A stretch of DNA of 33,496 bases, taken from positions 1-33,496 of the forward strand of contig DAXETY010000024.1 of NCBI GenBank assembly GCA_051155755.1, read 5' to 3'. The notes under the pieces were generated by a model. That model was not told where the DNA came from and did not search any database. It saw nothing but the letters and a program-made list of their open reading frames with translations. Origin of the DNA: DAXETY01 sp051155755 (lineage in GTDB: Bacteria > Desulfobacterota > Desulfobacteria > Desulfobacterales > SG8-13). Made by a program: the position numbers and the translations under genes. Below are positions 13,912 to 22,330 of the stretch, piece after piece; position 1 is the stretch's first letter; the number at the start of each line of letters is the position of its first letter.

Positions 13912-16023
13912 CTACGGCGAGGGCGGCGCTGCACGACGCAGGACCATCATGGTGATGTCGTCATAGGGTTCCGCTTCCTGAACATATGCCTCGAGCGCCG
14001 AATGCACCCCTCGAATCAAGCCCGCCACGGATCGATCGGAGGCGGTCAGCAAAGAAAACAACCGTTCCCTGGAAAAGCACTTTCCCTCCTTGTTGCGGGC
14101 ATCGACGACACCGTCGGTATATGCGATGAGCACCTGGCCCGGTTCGATCTCGACCCGGGCCGTTGTGAATACGGCGTCGGGATCGGCCCCCACCGCCGGA
14201 CCGGTAGGAGGCAGCAGCGTTTTGAGGCCGTCGGTACCCAGTATTACCGGCGGTTCGTGACCGCCGTTGACATAATCGAACACACCGGTTTGCGGGTCCA
14301 GAATACCGATAAACAACGTGGCGAACATGCCTTCGCGATCGTGGGTAACGGCGATGTAGCGATTCAGAGAATCCACCACACTGGCCAGCGTCTTGCGGGC
14401 ATCTCCGTCGAAGCGGTCCCGGTTCAAATGGATTTCGGATTGCGCCTCCCCCGACAGCACCCGGATGAGGCTGCGGAAAAGAGCCATGAACAGGGCAGCG
14501 CCCACGCCTTTGTCACAAACGTCGGCCACGACGAGACCCAGCTTGCGGTCTTCTCCGATGGTATAGGCGTCATAGAAATCTCCGGCTACCTGACGGGCCG
14601 GCTTGAAATACGACTGCAATTCCCAGCCGTCGGCTTCCGGCAGACGCGTCGGAAAAAATCCGGATTGAATCCGCCGGCCGATTTCCAGTTCGCTCTCGGC
14701 AACCTGACGGGCTCTTTCGCTGCGATTGAATCGCACCGCCTTTTCGACACCGATGGCCGCCAGAAAAAGTGCCAGAGCCACGGCAGTGAGCAACAACGGG
14801 CCGACAAAAGGCAGCAGCAGCCGGCTCTGGTCGAACCAGAAAAATGCCGCTGCCGCGTACACCCCGATCATTGCCGTGCCGACCGCTGCAAGTCGAATCG
14901 AAGAATCCTGGAGGGAGGCGACCAGAAGAATCCCCAATAACACGAGCTCGACGGCCAAGGTCATCCATGGAGACAGGGGGCGGATCCATTGTCCGGCCAG
15001 AAGATTTTCTATGATCGCAACTTGGATCTCCCCGGAGGACCGCATGGTTGTATCCGCCACGGCAGGCAGCCGAAACCGCTTGTCCACGGTTTCGGAAACC
15101 ACCGCGATTTTTCCGGCCAGCGCTTCTCGCAGCGAATGCAGCTTGGCGGCGTCTTCGGCAGCCTCCGACAGCTGAATGTAACTATAGTGGGAAATCGGCC
15201 GCCGCAATCGTTTGAAATCAACGATCAGGCTGCCATGACGGTCGATCGGAATTCGCACCTCTGACTGCGGGAAGCTTTCGCGGCTCAGCTCCGGCGTCGG
15301 CAGGACGATGCAGCCGGGTTCCACCCGGACGGTGCCCGCGGATATGCCCAGATACCGGCAGACTGCCAGCAGGGAAATACTCGGATAGACAGCTCCCCGA
15401 TAGCGCACCAGCAGTGGAATTCGACGCAGAACGCCATCGGCATCCGGCAGAAGATTCAATACCCCCTGCCCCGCTGCGGATTCGGCAATTTCCGGTGCCG
15501 ACACCGTCGGCTGGGTGGCTGCAATCAGGTTGGCCGGACTGAAGTGCATTTGCACATCCCATGCGGCCCGGGCCAACAGGCGGGATTCAGCCGCCGAAAG
15601 GGCTTCTTTTACCGGTTGCAGTTGCAGCTGGTGGCCGAACCTGCCGAAAGATATGCCCAACAGGACGCCGGGGGCTCCTGAAACGGCTTCGATCAGCGGT
15701 AGGTCCTCGGCAGCCCCCACCCGTCCGGTAAAAGTCGAATCGATGATCTGGGTTTGCACACCGGCCGCGGCCAGGGTGCGGATCACTTCGGCGTGAACGG
15801 AACGCGTGTAGTAAAAGTTCGCATCGATGTGGACGACTCGGGGTGGCACAGCGAAGGGTTCGAACCCGGTGTCGGCTTCCAGAAGTTGGAGTTGGTCGCC
15901 GATCCGGGCATTCCAGACCTCAAAGCGGTCCGGCGCCAACCGGATCAACCCATGGGTAAGCGCCAGGGCGACTGCAGTCAGCAATAACCGCACTGCCAGT
16001 TTGCGCCTGCTGGTAGGTGTCAA
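13912..16023 (-). CDS. CHASE2 sensor - PP2C/SpoIIE-type serine phosphatase
   Basis: 703-aa membrane signalling protein. A signal-anchor helix lies at about 9-27. A CHASE2 extracytoplasmic sensor domain follows at about 40-340 (PRVVHIDANFYYTRSVHAEVI, QTQIIDSTFTGR, GVLRRIPLLVRYRGAVYPSI). Three membrane helices span about 350-430, then a short coiled linker (RARQVAESELEIGRRIQ) and a SpoIIE/PP2C phosphatase domain at about 455-700. Metal-binding acidic motifs are visible: AGDFYDAY, VVADVCDKGVGAALFMAL, GGHEPPVIL, YTDGVVDA and PYDDITMMVL. It probably dephosphorylates an anti-sigma-factor antagonist or similar partner, but none is encoded nearby. Start is TTG 16023 with AAGGCGG upstream. It follows aspS by 52 bp on the same strand, so it may be co-transcribed with hisS-aspS. 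Confidence 0.9.
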   Translation of the reverse strand: MTPTSRRKLAVRLLLTAVALALTHGLIRLAPDRFEVWNARIGDQLQLLEADTGFEPFAVPPRVVHIDANFYYTRSVHAEVIRTLAAAGVQTQIIDSTFTGRVGAAEDLPLIEAVSGAPGVLLGISFGRFGHQLQLQPVKEALSAAESRLLARAAWDVQMHFSPANLIAATQPTVSAPEIAESAAGQGVLNLLPDADGVLRRIPLLVRYRGAVYPSISLLAVCRYLGISAGTVRVEPGCIVLPTPELSRESFPQSEVRIPIDRHGSLIVDFKRLRRPISHYSYIQLSEAAEDAAKLHSLREALAGKIAVVSETVDKRFRLPAVADTTMRSSGEIQVAIIENLLAGQWIRPLSPWMTLAVELVLLGILLVASLQDSSIRLAAVGTAMIGVYAAAAFFWFDQSRLLLPFVGPLLLTAVALALFLAAIGVEKAVRFNRSERARQVAESELEIGRRIQSGFFPTRLPEADGWELQSYFKPARQVAGDFYDAYTIGEDRKLGLVVADVCDKGVGAALFMALFRSLIRVLSGEAQSEIHLNRDRFDGDARKTLASVVDSLNRYIAVTHDREGMFATLFIGILDPQTGVFDYVNGGHEPPVILGTDGLKTLLPPTGPAVGADPDAVFTTARVEIEPGQVLIAYTDGVVDARNKEGKCFSRERLFSLLTASDRSVAGLIRGVHSALEAYVQEAEPYDDITMMVLRRAAPPSP

Positions 16024-16075
16024 AGGTTGCCGCCTTTAAAAGCAAGTTCGATCCGGATGGCGCACTCGAATGCTG

Positions 16076-17857
16076 TCAGGGTTTGCGCACCCGAATGGCC
16101 AGCTCGTCGAGCTGGATTTTGCCGGCTTCGGACGGCGCACCGGTCAGCAGGCACGCCGCCTTCTGGGTTTTGGGAAAAGCGATGACATCCCGGATCGAAC
16201 TTTCACCACACAGCATCATCACCAGGCGGTCGAACCCAAATGCAATGCCACCGTGGGGCGGCGCACCGGAATCCAGCGCTTCGAGCAGAAAACCGAATTT
16301 TTCTTCGTACTCCTGCGGGGCCATTCCAAGGGCACGGAAGACGCGGTCCTGCAAATCCCGCTGATGGATACGAATGCTGCCGCCGCCGATCTCCGCTCCG
16401 TTGAGCACCAGGTCATAGGCTCGGGAGCGGACGGCAACGGGGTTTTGCTCCAACAGGTCGTAATCGGATTCCAACGGGGCCGTAAACGGATGGTGCAATG
16501 CCTGGTAGCGTTTTTCGGTCTCATCGTATTCCAGAAGCGGAAACTCGGTCACCCAAAGGAAATCGAAAGCGTCCCGATCGATCAGGTCGAGTTTGGCGCC
16601 GAGGTGGTTGCGCAGCTGTCCCAGGGATTCGTTGGCAATGACCGGTTGATCGGCGACGAAAAACACCAGATCGCCGGGCTGCATATCGATCCGTTCGGTC
16701 AGGGCGTTGCGGATCTCTTGGCTGAAGAATTTGGCGATCGGCGACTGCCACTCGGTTTCCCGCACCTTGATCCAGGCCAGCCCCCGGGCCCGGTACACCG
16801 CAACAAAGGACGTCAAATCATCGATTTCCTTGCGCGACATGCCGATACAGCCCTTGGCGTTGAGCGCCTTGACGATTCCGCCTTTCCGGACGACATCGGC
16901 AAACACCTGGAAACCCGCGCCGGCCACGATGTCGGAGATTTCCACCAGTTCCAGGCCGAAGCGCGTATCGGGCTTGTCCAATCCATAGCGGGACAGGGCT
17001 TCGGCGTGGGTCATCCGGGGAAAAGGGGCGGGCAGCCTGTGGCCGAGAACGTCGGCAAACAGAGTGCGCATCATTTCTTCGGAAATCTGCATCAGGTCTT
17101 CTTCACCCACAAAGGACATCTCCATATCGATCTGGGTGAATTCGGGCTGGCGATCGGCACGCAAATCCTCGTCCCGGAAGCATCTTACGATCTGATAATA
17201 GCGGTCGAAACCGGAGACCATCAACAGCTGCTTGAACAGCTGGGGAGACTGCGGCAGGGCGTAGAACTGGCCGGGATTGACCCGGCTGGGCACCAGGTAG
17301 TCGCGCGCGCCTTCCGGAGTGCTGCGGGTCAGCACCGGGGTTTCGATTTCCAGAAACCCCTTGTCATTGAGATACCGGCGCACCGCGGCCGACGCACGGT
17401 GGCGGATCATCAGGTTGCGCTGCATGCGCGGTCGCCGCAGATCTTGATGGCGGTATTTGAGTCGAATGGTTTCGGTGACGTCGATGTCGTTTTCGATCAA
17501 AAACGCAGGGGTTGCAGCGCGGTTTAGAATTTTCAATTCGTGCACCATCACTTCGATGGCGCCGGTCGCAAGCTTGGTGTTGACCATGCCCTCGGGGCGC
17601 GGATCCACCGTTCCGCGGACGGCCAGGACAAACTCATTGCGAATCCCATGTGCCTTGGCGTGCACCTGCGGGGCCACGTCGGGATTGAACACCACCTGGG
17701 TGAGCCCTTCCCGGTCCCGCAGGTCCACGAAAATAACGCCGCCGTGGTCCCGGCGGCGCTGCACCCAGCCCATCAAAACCACCTCTTTGCCGATATCGTT
17801 CCCGCCCAGCTCGCCACAGGTGTGCGTTCTGCGCATGGCTGCCAATTTGTCCGTCAA
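16076..17857 (-). CDS. aspS: Aspartyl-tRNA synthetase, likely non-discriminating (Asp/Asn)
   Basis: Class IIb synthetase of the bacterial type (593 aa) that attaches Asp to tRNA. The OB-fold anticodon-binding domain covers about 10-110 (GWVQRRRDHGGVIFVDLRDR). The catalytic core follows with motif 2 FRDEDLRADRQPEFTQIDME and motif 3 GGIAFGFDRLVMML; the bacterial GAD insertion lies at about 290-420. The His in RRRDHGG (residue 31 if translation starts at ATG 17836) is the residue found in non-discriminating AspRS, whereas discriminating forms such as the E. coli enzyme have Leu; this predicts Asp-tRNA(Asn) formation and use of GatCAB elsewhere. The TTG at 17857 overlaps the hisS stop as TTGA with GGGAGAA upstream; ATG 17836 is the alternative start. 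Confidence 0.95.
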   Translation of the reverse strand: MTDKLAAMRRTHTCGELGGNDIGKEVVLMGWVQRRRDHGGVIFVDLRDREGLTQVVFNPDVAPQVHAKAHGIRNEFVLAVRGTVDPRPEGMVNTKLATGAIEVMVHELKILNRAATPAFLIENDIDVTETIRLKYRHQDLRRPRMQRNLMIRHRASAAVRRYLNDKGFLEIETPVLTRSTPEGARDYLVPSRVNPGQFYALPQSPQLFKQLLMVSGFDRYYQIVRCFRDEDLRADRQPEFTQIDMEMSFVGEEDLMQISEEMMRTLFADVLGHRLPAPFPRMTHAEALSRYGLDKPDTRFGLELVEISDIVAGAGFQVFADVVRKGGIVKALNAKGCIGMSRKEIDDLTSFVAVYRARGLAWIKVRETEWQSPIAKFFSQEIRNALTERIDMQPGDLVFFVADQPVIANESLGQLRNHLGAKLDLIDRDAFDFLWVTEFPLLEYDETEKRYQALHHPFTAPLESDYDLLEQNPVAVRSRAYDLVLNGAEIGGGSIRIHQRDLQDRVFRALGMAPQEYEEKFGFLLEALDSGAPPHGGIAFGFDRLVMMLCGESSIRDVIAFPKTQKAACLLTGAPSEAGKIQLDELAIRVRKP

Positions 17858-19122
17858 GACGTTTCTCCCAGGGTGACAATATCGATGATGGTTGCCACCA
17901 GATGTTTGAAGTCGATTTCCGTTTGCTCGCGAGTTTGCATGTTCCGAAGCGTCGCGGCCCGGCGTCCGATTTCCTCTTCTCCGAGCATCAGTACGAACCC
18001 GGCGCCGAGTTTATCGGCGCGTTTCATCTGACTCTTCAAGCTCCGACCTTCGAAATCCATTTCGGCTGAAATCCCCCGCCGGCAGAAATCCACCAACCAT
18101 AGAAAGCCCTGGTCGCGCGCCGCTTCGCCCAGCGCGGCAATGAAAATTCGCGGCGACTTGGTTTCGACCCGATTCTCGGCGGCCACGATTTCGGCCAGGC
18201 GATCCAGGCCGATGGCGAACCCGGTGCCCGGTTGATCCGGTCCCCCGAGCATTTGCACCAAGCCGTCGTAACGGCCACCGCCGGCCACCGCACTCTGGGC
18301 GCCCAGCGAACCGGTCTGGATCTCGAAGGTCGTCCGAACGTAATAATCGAGACCGCGCACCAGGCGTTTGTCCACGGTATAATCCACACCCAGATCATCC
18401 AGGAACCGCTGTACGGTTTCAAAATCGCGCCGACAATCCTCACACAGATATTCGAGGATCGAAGGGGCCGCTGCCATGGCTTCACGGCACTCGGGCACCT
18501 TGCAGTCCAGCACACGCAACGGATTTCGATGCCGTCTGCGGCGGCAATCCTCGCACAAGCGCGCCACTTGACCGTCCACGAATCCAATCAGGGCGTTGCG
18601 ATAATCCGGACGGCATTCGGGACAACCCAGCGAATTGACGTGGGCGGTAACATCGGAAACCTGCAGGCGATCCAGCAGTTTGGTAAGGATCATGATCAGT
18701 TCCACGTCGATCAGCGGCGACGCCGCTCCGAACACCTCGGCATTGATCTGGTAGAACTGGCGGTAACGTCCCTTCTGCGGTCGCTCCCTCCGAAACATGG
18801 GACCGATGGTGTAGAGCTTCTGCAGCGGATCGACGGCATACAACTTGTGCTGCACGTAAGCGCGCACCACCGATGCGGTGGCTTCCGGTCGCAGCGTCAG
18901 CAACTCCCCCTTGCGATCCGGAAAGGTGTACATCTCCTTTTCAACGATATCGGTATCCTCACCGATGCTGCGCGCAAAAAGTTCGGTGCGCTCCAGCAGC
19001 GGTATCCGGATTTCACGGAAGCCGAAGTCCTCGAACAGCCGCACCGCGGTCTGCTCGATTTTCTGCCACGTTTCGATCTCTCCGGGGAGGATGTCCCGAA
19101 ATCCGCGAATCAATTGGATCAT
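17854..19122 (-). CDS. hisS: Histidyl-tRNA synthetase
   Basis: 422-aa class II synthetase charging tRNA(His). Seen: the N-terminal IRGFRDILPGE, motif 1 region FREIRIPLLERTELFARSIGE, TLRPEATASVVRAYVQ, motif 2 FRRERPQKGRYRQFYQ, the HisRS signatures LVRGLDYYVRTTFE (HisA) and AGGGRYDGLV (HisB), and a C-terminal anticodon-binding domain (FIAALGEAARDQGFLW onward). The insertion domain carries cysteine pairs GCPEC, LCEDC, DCKVPEC and LCEDC, as in many bacterial HisRS. First gene of hisS-aspS-(CHASE2/PP2C), with a 4-bp overlap into aspS. A sigma70-like promoter lies at 19171-19200. Confidence 0.96.
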   Translation of the reverse strand: MIQLIRGFRDILPGEIETWQKIEQTAVRLFEDFGFREIRIPLLERTELFARSIGEDTDIVEKEMYTFPDRKGELLTLRPEATASVVRAYVQHKLYAVDPLQKLYTIGPMFRRERPQKGRYRQFYQINAEVFGAASPLIDVELIMILTKLLDRLQVSDVTAHVNSLGCPECRPDYRNALIGFVDGQVARLCEDCRRRRHRNPLRVLDCKVPECREAMAAAPSILEYLCEDCRRDFETVQRFLDDLGVDYTVDKRLVRGLDYYVRTTFEIQTGSLGAQSAVAGGGRYDGLVQMLGGPDQPGTGFAIGLDRLAEIVAAENRVETKSPRIFIAALGEAARDQGFLWLVDFCRRGISAEMDFEGRSLKSQMKRADKLGAGFVLMLGEEEIGRRAATLRNMQTREQTEIDFKHLVATIIDIVTLGETS

Positions 19123-19170
19123 GATGTGCCTCGGTGCGTGAACGGCGATTTATTCCAGAATAAACCGTAA

Positions 19171-19200
19171 TTTTTATCCCGCTTCCCATCCGGTCGTCAA
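19171..19200 (-). promoter_or_regulatory. Putative sigma70 promoter of hisS operon
   Basis: Minus strand TTGACG (plus 19195-19200), 18-nt spacer, TAAAAA (plus 19171-19176). It lies about 50 bp before the hisS ATG and matches the consensus 5/6 and 4/6. Confidence 0.4.
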
Positions 19201-19305
19201 CCCTTTATTCCACGTCAGCCGGTAGCCCCGCACCAAAAAAAATCTTGACAACCCCACTCAAACCATCGACAACTGCTGCAAATTCAGGACATATAGGGAG
19301 GACCC

Positions 19306-20382
19306 ATGAAAACCGTTCGGATTCTTATCGTGCTGATCGTTGGCGGTCTGCTGGTTCCGGCGTTCAACGCCGCAGGCCTTGCGGCGGAAAAGAAAATCGT
19401 TTGGACCGCGCAATCCAGCTACCCGGCGGGGCTGCCCCAGCTCTATGCACCGGCGGAAGATTTTGCAAACATCATCGAAGATATGACCGATGGCCGGCTG
19501 GTCATCAAGTTGAGCCCCGGCGGTGCGATCGTACCTTCCAAGGAGGTTCTGGAAGCGGTGAGCTCCGGCGTCCTGGACATGGGCTTCACCTGGGCGGGAT
19601 GGTGGATCGGGAAATTTCCCGCATCGGTCCTGTTCGGCAATTCCTTCCCCAACGGATTGCAGATGCAGGAAATGTTGAGCTGGATATATCACGGCGGCGG
19701 ACTGGAATTGTGGAACGAAATGTACACGGGTCACAACCTGGTGGTGCTTCCGCCTTACGGCATGCTCGGCTCGGAAAACTTTTGCTGGTCCCGGAAGCCG
19801 ATCAACAGCCTGGAAGATTTCAAAGGACTGAAATTCCGGACGGTGGGCATCTGGGGCAAAGCCCTGGAGCGGCTAGGCGCCCGGGTCGTCAGCCTGCCCG
19901 GCGGCGAGGTCTATCCGGCCTTGGAACGCGGCGTCATCGACGCCGCCGAATTCGCCACGCCGGCCATCGATCGCAAACTCGGCTTTCAGGAGATTTGCAA
20001 ATATCTCAAAGTGGGCGGTATTCACGAGCCCTGCGCACCGCTGGAAACGCTGGTCAACGCCGAATCCTGGAACCAGCTGCCCGAAGACCTCAAGGGAAAA
20101 GTCCGCAACGCCCTGCAGGTGGCCTGCTTCCGGGCCATCAACCGGGCGATGAAGGAAGATGCCGAGGCGATGAACTTCTTTCTGAACTACCCCGGATTGA
20201 ACGTATCCAAGATTTCCGATGAAATGATCGAAGGCATCATCAAAATCGGAGAAGAAGAACTGGATGCCTACGCGGCCCAAGACGCCTTCTTTGCAAGAGT
20301 GCTCAACTCGCAGCGGGATTTCCGCAAGCTGGTCGAGCCTTACGCCGATTTGGTTCGCCTGCCCTACCCGTACGCCCGGTAA
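19306..20382 (+). CDS. dctP: TRAP transporter solute-binding protein (DctP family)
   Basis: 358-aa periplasmic binding protein of a tripartite ATP-independent periplasmic transporter. A Sec signal peptide covers residues 1-27 (hydrophobic core LIVLIVGGLLVPAF, cleavage near LAA-EKK). The mature part shows the DctP/SBP_bac_7 layout: SGVLDMGFTWAGWW, then FKGLKFRTVGIWGKALERLG with the ligand-carboxylate-binding Arg, then SLPGGEVYPALERGVIDAAE. The EVYPALERGVIDA and AATPAID-type segment resembles TRAP proteins for 2-oxo or hydroxy monocarboxylic acids more than the C4-dicarboxylate ones. A strong site AGGGAGG precedes the ATG. First of four genes (dctP, dctQ, dctM, ilvD). Ligand identity is an inference. 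Confidence 0.92.
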   Translation: MKTVRILIVLIVGGLLVPAFNAAGLAAEKKIVWTAQSSYPAGLPQLYAPAEDFANIIEDMTDGRLVIKLSPGGAIVPSKEVLEAVSSGVLDMGFTWAGWWIGKFPASVLFGNSFPNGLQMQEMLSWIYHGGGLELWNEMYTGHNLVVLPPYGMLGSENFCWSRKPINSLEDFKGLKFRTVGIWGKALERLGARVVSLPGGEVYPALERGVIDAAEFATPAIDRKLGFQEICKYLKVGGIHEPCAPLETLVNAESWNQLPEDLKGKVRNALQVACFRAINRAMKEDAEAMNFFLNYPGLNVSKISDEMIEGIIKIGEEELDAYAAQDAFFARVLNSQRDFRKLVEPYADLVRLPYPYAR

Positions 20383-20459
20383 TGACCGGCTGATATCGCG
20401 TCCCCTGTCCGGCAGCGGGCAGGGGATCGATTTTGGCGCAGGAGCGAAGCGGAGATGCA

Positions 20460-20957
20460 ATGAAGTGGATCGATACATTCACGCGGTGGACGGCCGCCGT
20501 CGCCACCTGGATGGTGCCCCTGCTGATTCTCGAACTGGTTTACGACACAGTGGCCCGTTACCTGTTCAACGCGCCGACCGAATGGTCATATGATATTTCC
20601 TATATGCTGTACGGAGCGATTTTCATGCTTGGGGCGGCCCACACCCTGCATATCGATCGCCACGTGCGGATCGAGACCTTCTACGGCAAGCTCTCCCGGC
20701 GGGGGAAAGCCGTGATCGACGGGGCCGGATACCTGTTGTTCTTTTTTCCCGCAATCGGTTCACTGCTGTACTTCGGCAGCGGATTCGCCCTGCGCTCCTG
20801 GAAAATGCTCGAAGTCGGCGGCGAAAGCATGTGGCAGCCGCCGATTTATCCTTTCAAGACGATCCTGCCCCTGGCGGCCGCGCTGCTCCTGCTGCAGGGG
20901 ACGGCCGAGTTTTTGCGTTGCGTGCGGACCCTGATGCGAGACAGTGATGCTGATTGA
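20460..20957 (+). CDS. dctQ: TRAP transporter small permease (DctQ family)
   Basis: 165-aa protein with four membrane helices (about 12-32, 48-65, 88-108, 131-150) and the DctQ pattern DTVARYLFNAPTEWSYDISYMLYGAIFMLG region followed by HIDRHVRIETFY. It forms the membrane complex with the large permease and links to DctP. The ATG at 20460 is chosen with CGGAGA upstream; the frame is open to 20433. Its 3' end overlaps the dctM start by 11 bp, indicating translational coupling. Confidence 0.9.
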   Translation: MKWIDTFTRWTAAVATWMVPLLILELVYDTVARYLFNAPTEWSYDISYMLYGAIFMLGAAHTLHIDRHVRIETFYGKLSRRGKAVIDGAGYLLFFFPAIGSLLYFGSGFALRSWKMLEVGGESMWQPPIYPFKTILPLAAALLLLQGTAEFLRCVRTLMRDSDAD

Positions 20958-22278
20958 AAGCCCCGAGGTGCTGCTCCTGATCCTGTTCGCCGGCTTGATT
21001 GCCGGCCTGGCAGCCGGTTATCCGGTTGCCTTCGTGATGCTGGGCATCTCATTTGTGGTGGGATTTCTGGGGATCGGCCCCGGTTTTTTCCACATGATGG
21101 TCCTCCGGGTTTTCGAAACCATGCAAAATTACATCCTGGCCGCCATCATCTTGTTTGTCTACATGGGGATCATGCTGGAACGATCCGGAGCGGCCGAAAA
21201 GCTGTTTTCCTCAATTCATCTGGTTCTGGGGGGACTGAAAGGCGGGCTGGCCCTGGCCGTGGTGGTGGCCTGCACGATTATGGCCGCGGCCACGGGCATC
21301 ATGGGAGCACCGGTGATCATTATGGGACTGTTCGCCCTGCCCCAGATGCTTTCCAAAGGCTACGATCCGGCCCTGAGTTGCGGAACGATCTGCGCCGGAG
21401 GTACGCTCGGAATTCTGATTCCCCCCAGCATCATGCTGATCGTGTACGGACCGATGGCCGGCGTTTCGGTGGGCAAACTCTTTATGGCGGCCATCGTACC
21501 GGGCCTGCTGCTGTCGGTCCTTTACGGGCTATACATCCTGATGCGCTGCCGGCTGCGCCCCGAACTCGGTCCGCCCCTGCCACCGGAACAGCGTTCCATG
21601 CCGCTGAAGCAAAAACTGTGGACGGTTGCCACCTCCATGCTTCCGACGCTGTTGTTGATCCTGGCCGTGCTGGGCACGATCTTTTTCGGTGTCGCCGCAC
21701 CCACCGAGGCCGCGGCAGTCGGAGCTTTTGTCAGCGTGATCCTGGCAGCCTGCTACGGGAAACTCAACGCCCGGAACCTGAAGGAATCCTTTTACCAGAC
21801 CATGGTGGTTTCGAGCATGATCCTGTTGATCGTGGCTGCCGCGTTCGTATTTACCGGTACGTTTATGCTGGTGGGCGGCGGCGACCTGGTCAAAGAAGGA
21901 CTGCTGGGTCTGCCGCTGGGCCGCTGGGGAATCCTGGCCATCATGATGGGGGCCTTCTTCCTTTTCGGGCTCTTCATGGAGTGGGTGGGCATCGTACCGA
22001 TCCTGGTGCCGATCTTTACGCCGGTCCTGGCCGAACTGCAATTCGATCCCCTGTGGGCCGCAATCCTGTTCTGCGTGGCCATGCAGACCTCTTTTCTGAC
22101 GCCGCCCATGGCCCCGGCGCTTTTCTACATCAAGGGGGTAGCCCCCAAAGAGATCGACTTCGGGCGGCACATCGTTCGCGGCACGATCCCGTTTGTCCTG
22201 CTGCAACTGATCGGTCTGCTGATCCTGACACTCTTCCCGCAGCTGGTGCTGTGGCTGCCGGAACTGATGATTCGATAA
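20947..22278 (+). CDS. dctM: TRAP transporter large permease (DctM family)
   Basis: 443-aa, about 12-helix Na+-coupled transport subunit. Family landmarks: GYPVAFVMLGISFVVGFLG near the start, LFSSIHLVLGGLKGGLALA, AAATGIMGAPVIIMGLFALP, SCGTICAGGTLGILIPPSIM (the typical GTLGILIPPS loop), FFGVAAPTEAAAVGAF and the second-repeat FLTPPMAPALFYIKGVAP. The ATG at 20947 lies inside dctQ; a GTG one codon earlier is possible. It is followed after 52 bp by the ilvD-family gene; that gap contains a 7-bp hairpin (AGCGTTT/AAACGCT) and a GGAGG site. Confidence 0.94.
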   Translation: MLIESPEVLLLILFAGLIAGLAAGYPVAFVMLGISFVVGFLGIGPGFFHMMVLRVFETMQNYILAAIILFVYMGIMLERSGAAEKLFSSIHLVLGGLKGGLALAVVVACTIMAAATGIMGAPVIIMGLFALPQMLSKGYDPALSCGTICAGGTLGILIPPSIMLIVYGPMAGVSVGKLFMAAIVPGLLLSVLYGLYILMRCRLRPELGPPLPPEQRSMPLKQKLWTVATSMLPTLLLILAVLGTIFFGVAAPTEAAAVGAFVSVILAACYGKLNARNLKESFYQTMVVSSMILLIVAAAFVFTGTFMLVGGGDLVKEGLLGLPLGRWGILAIMMGAFFLFGLFMEWVGIVPILVPIFTPVLAELQFDPLWAAILFCVAMQTSFLTPPMAPALFYIKGVAPKEIDFGRHIVRGTIPFVLLQLIGLLILTLFPQLVLWLPELMIR

Positions 22279-22330
22279 CGAAGCGTTTCAAGTTTTCAAA
22301 ACGCTGAACCCATTTTCCTGGAGGCCTTTT

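Noticed and set aside
16070..17527. 485-codon plus-strand open frame across aspS
   Set aside because: Antisense shadow of a well-conserved synthetase; no recognisable domain.
19246..19275. TTGACA before dctP as a sigma70 -35 box
   Set aside because: No acceptable -10 sequence is found 16-18 nt downstream (CGACAA at 17).
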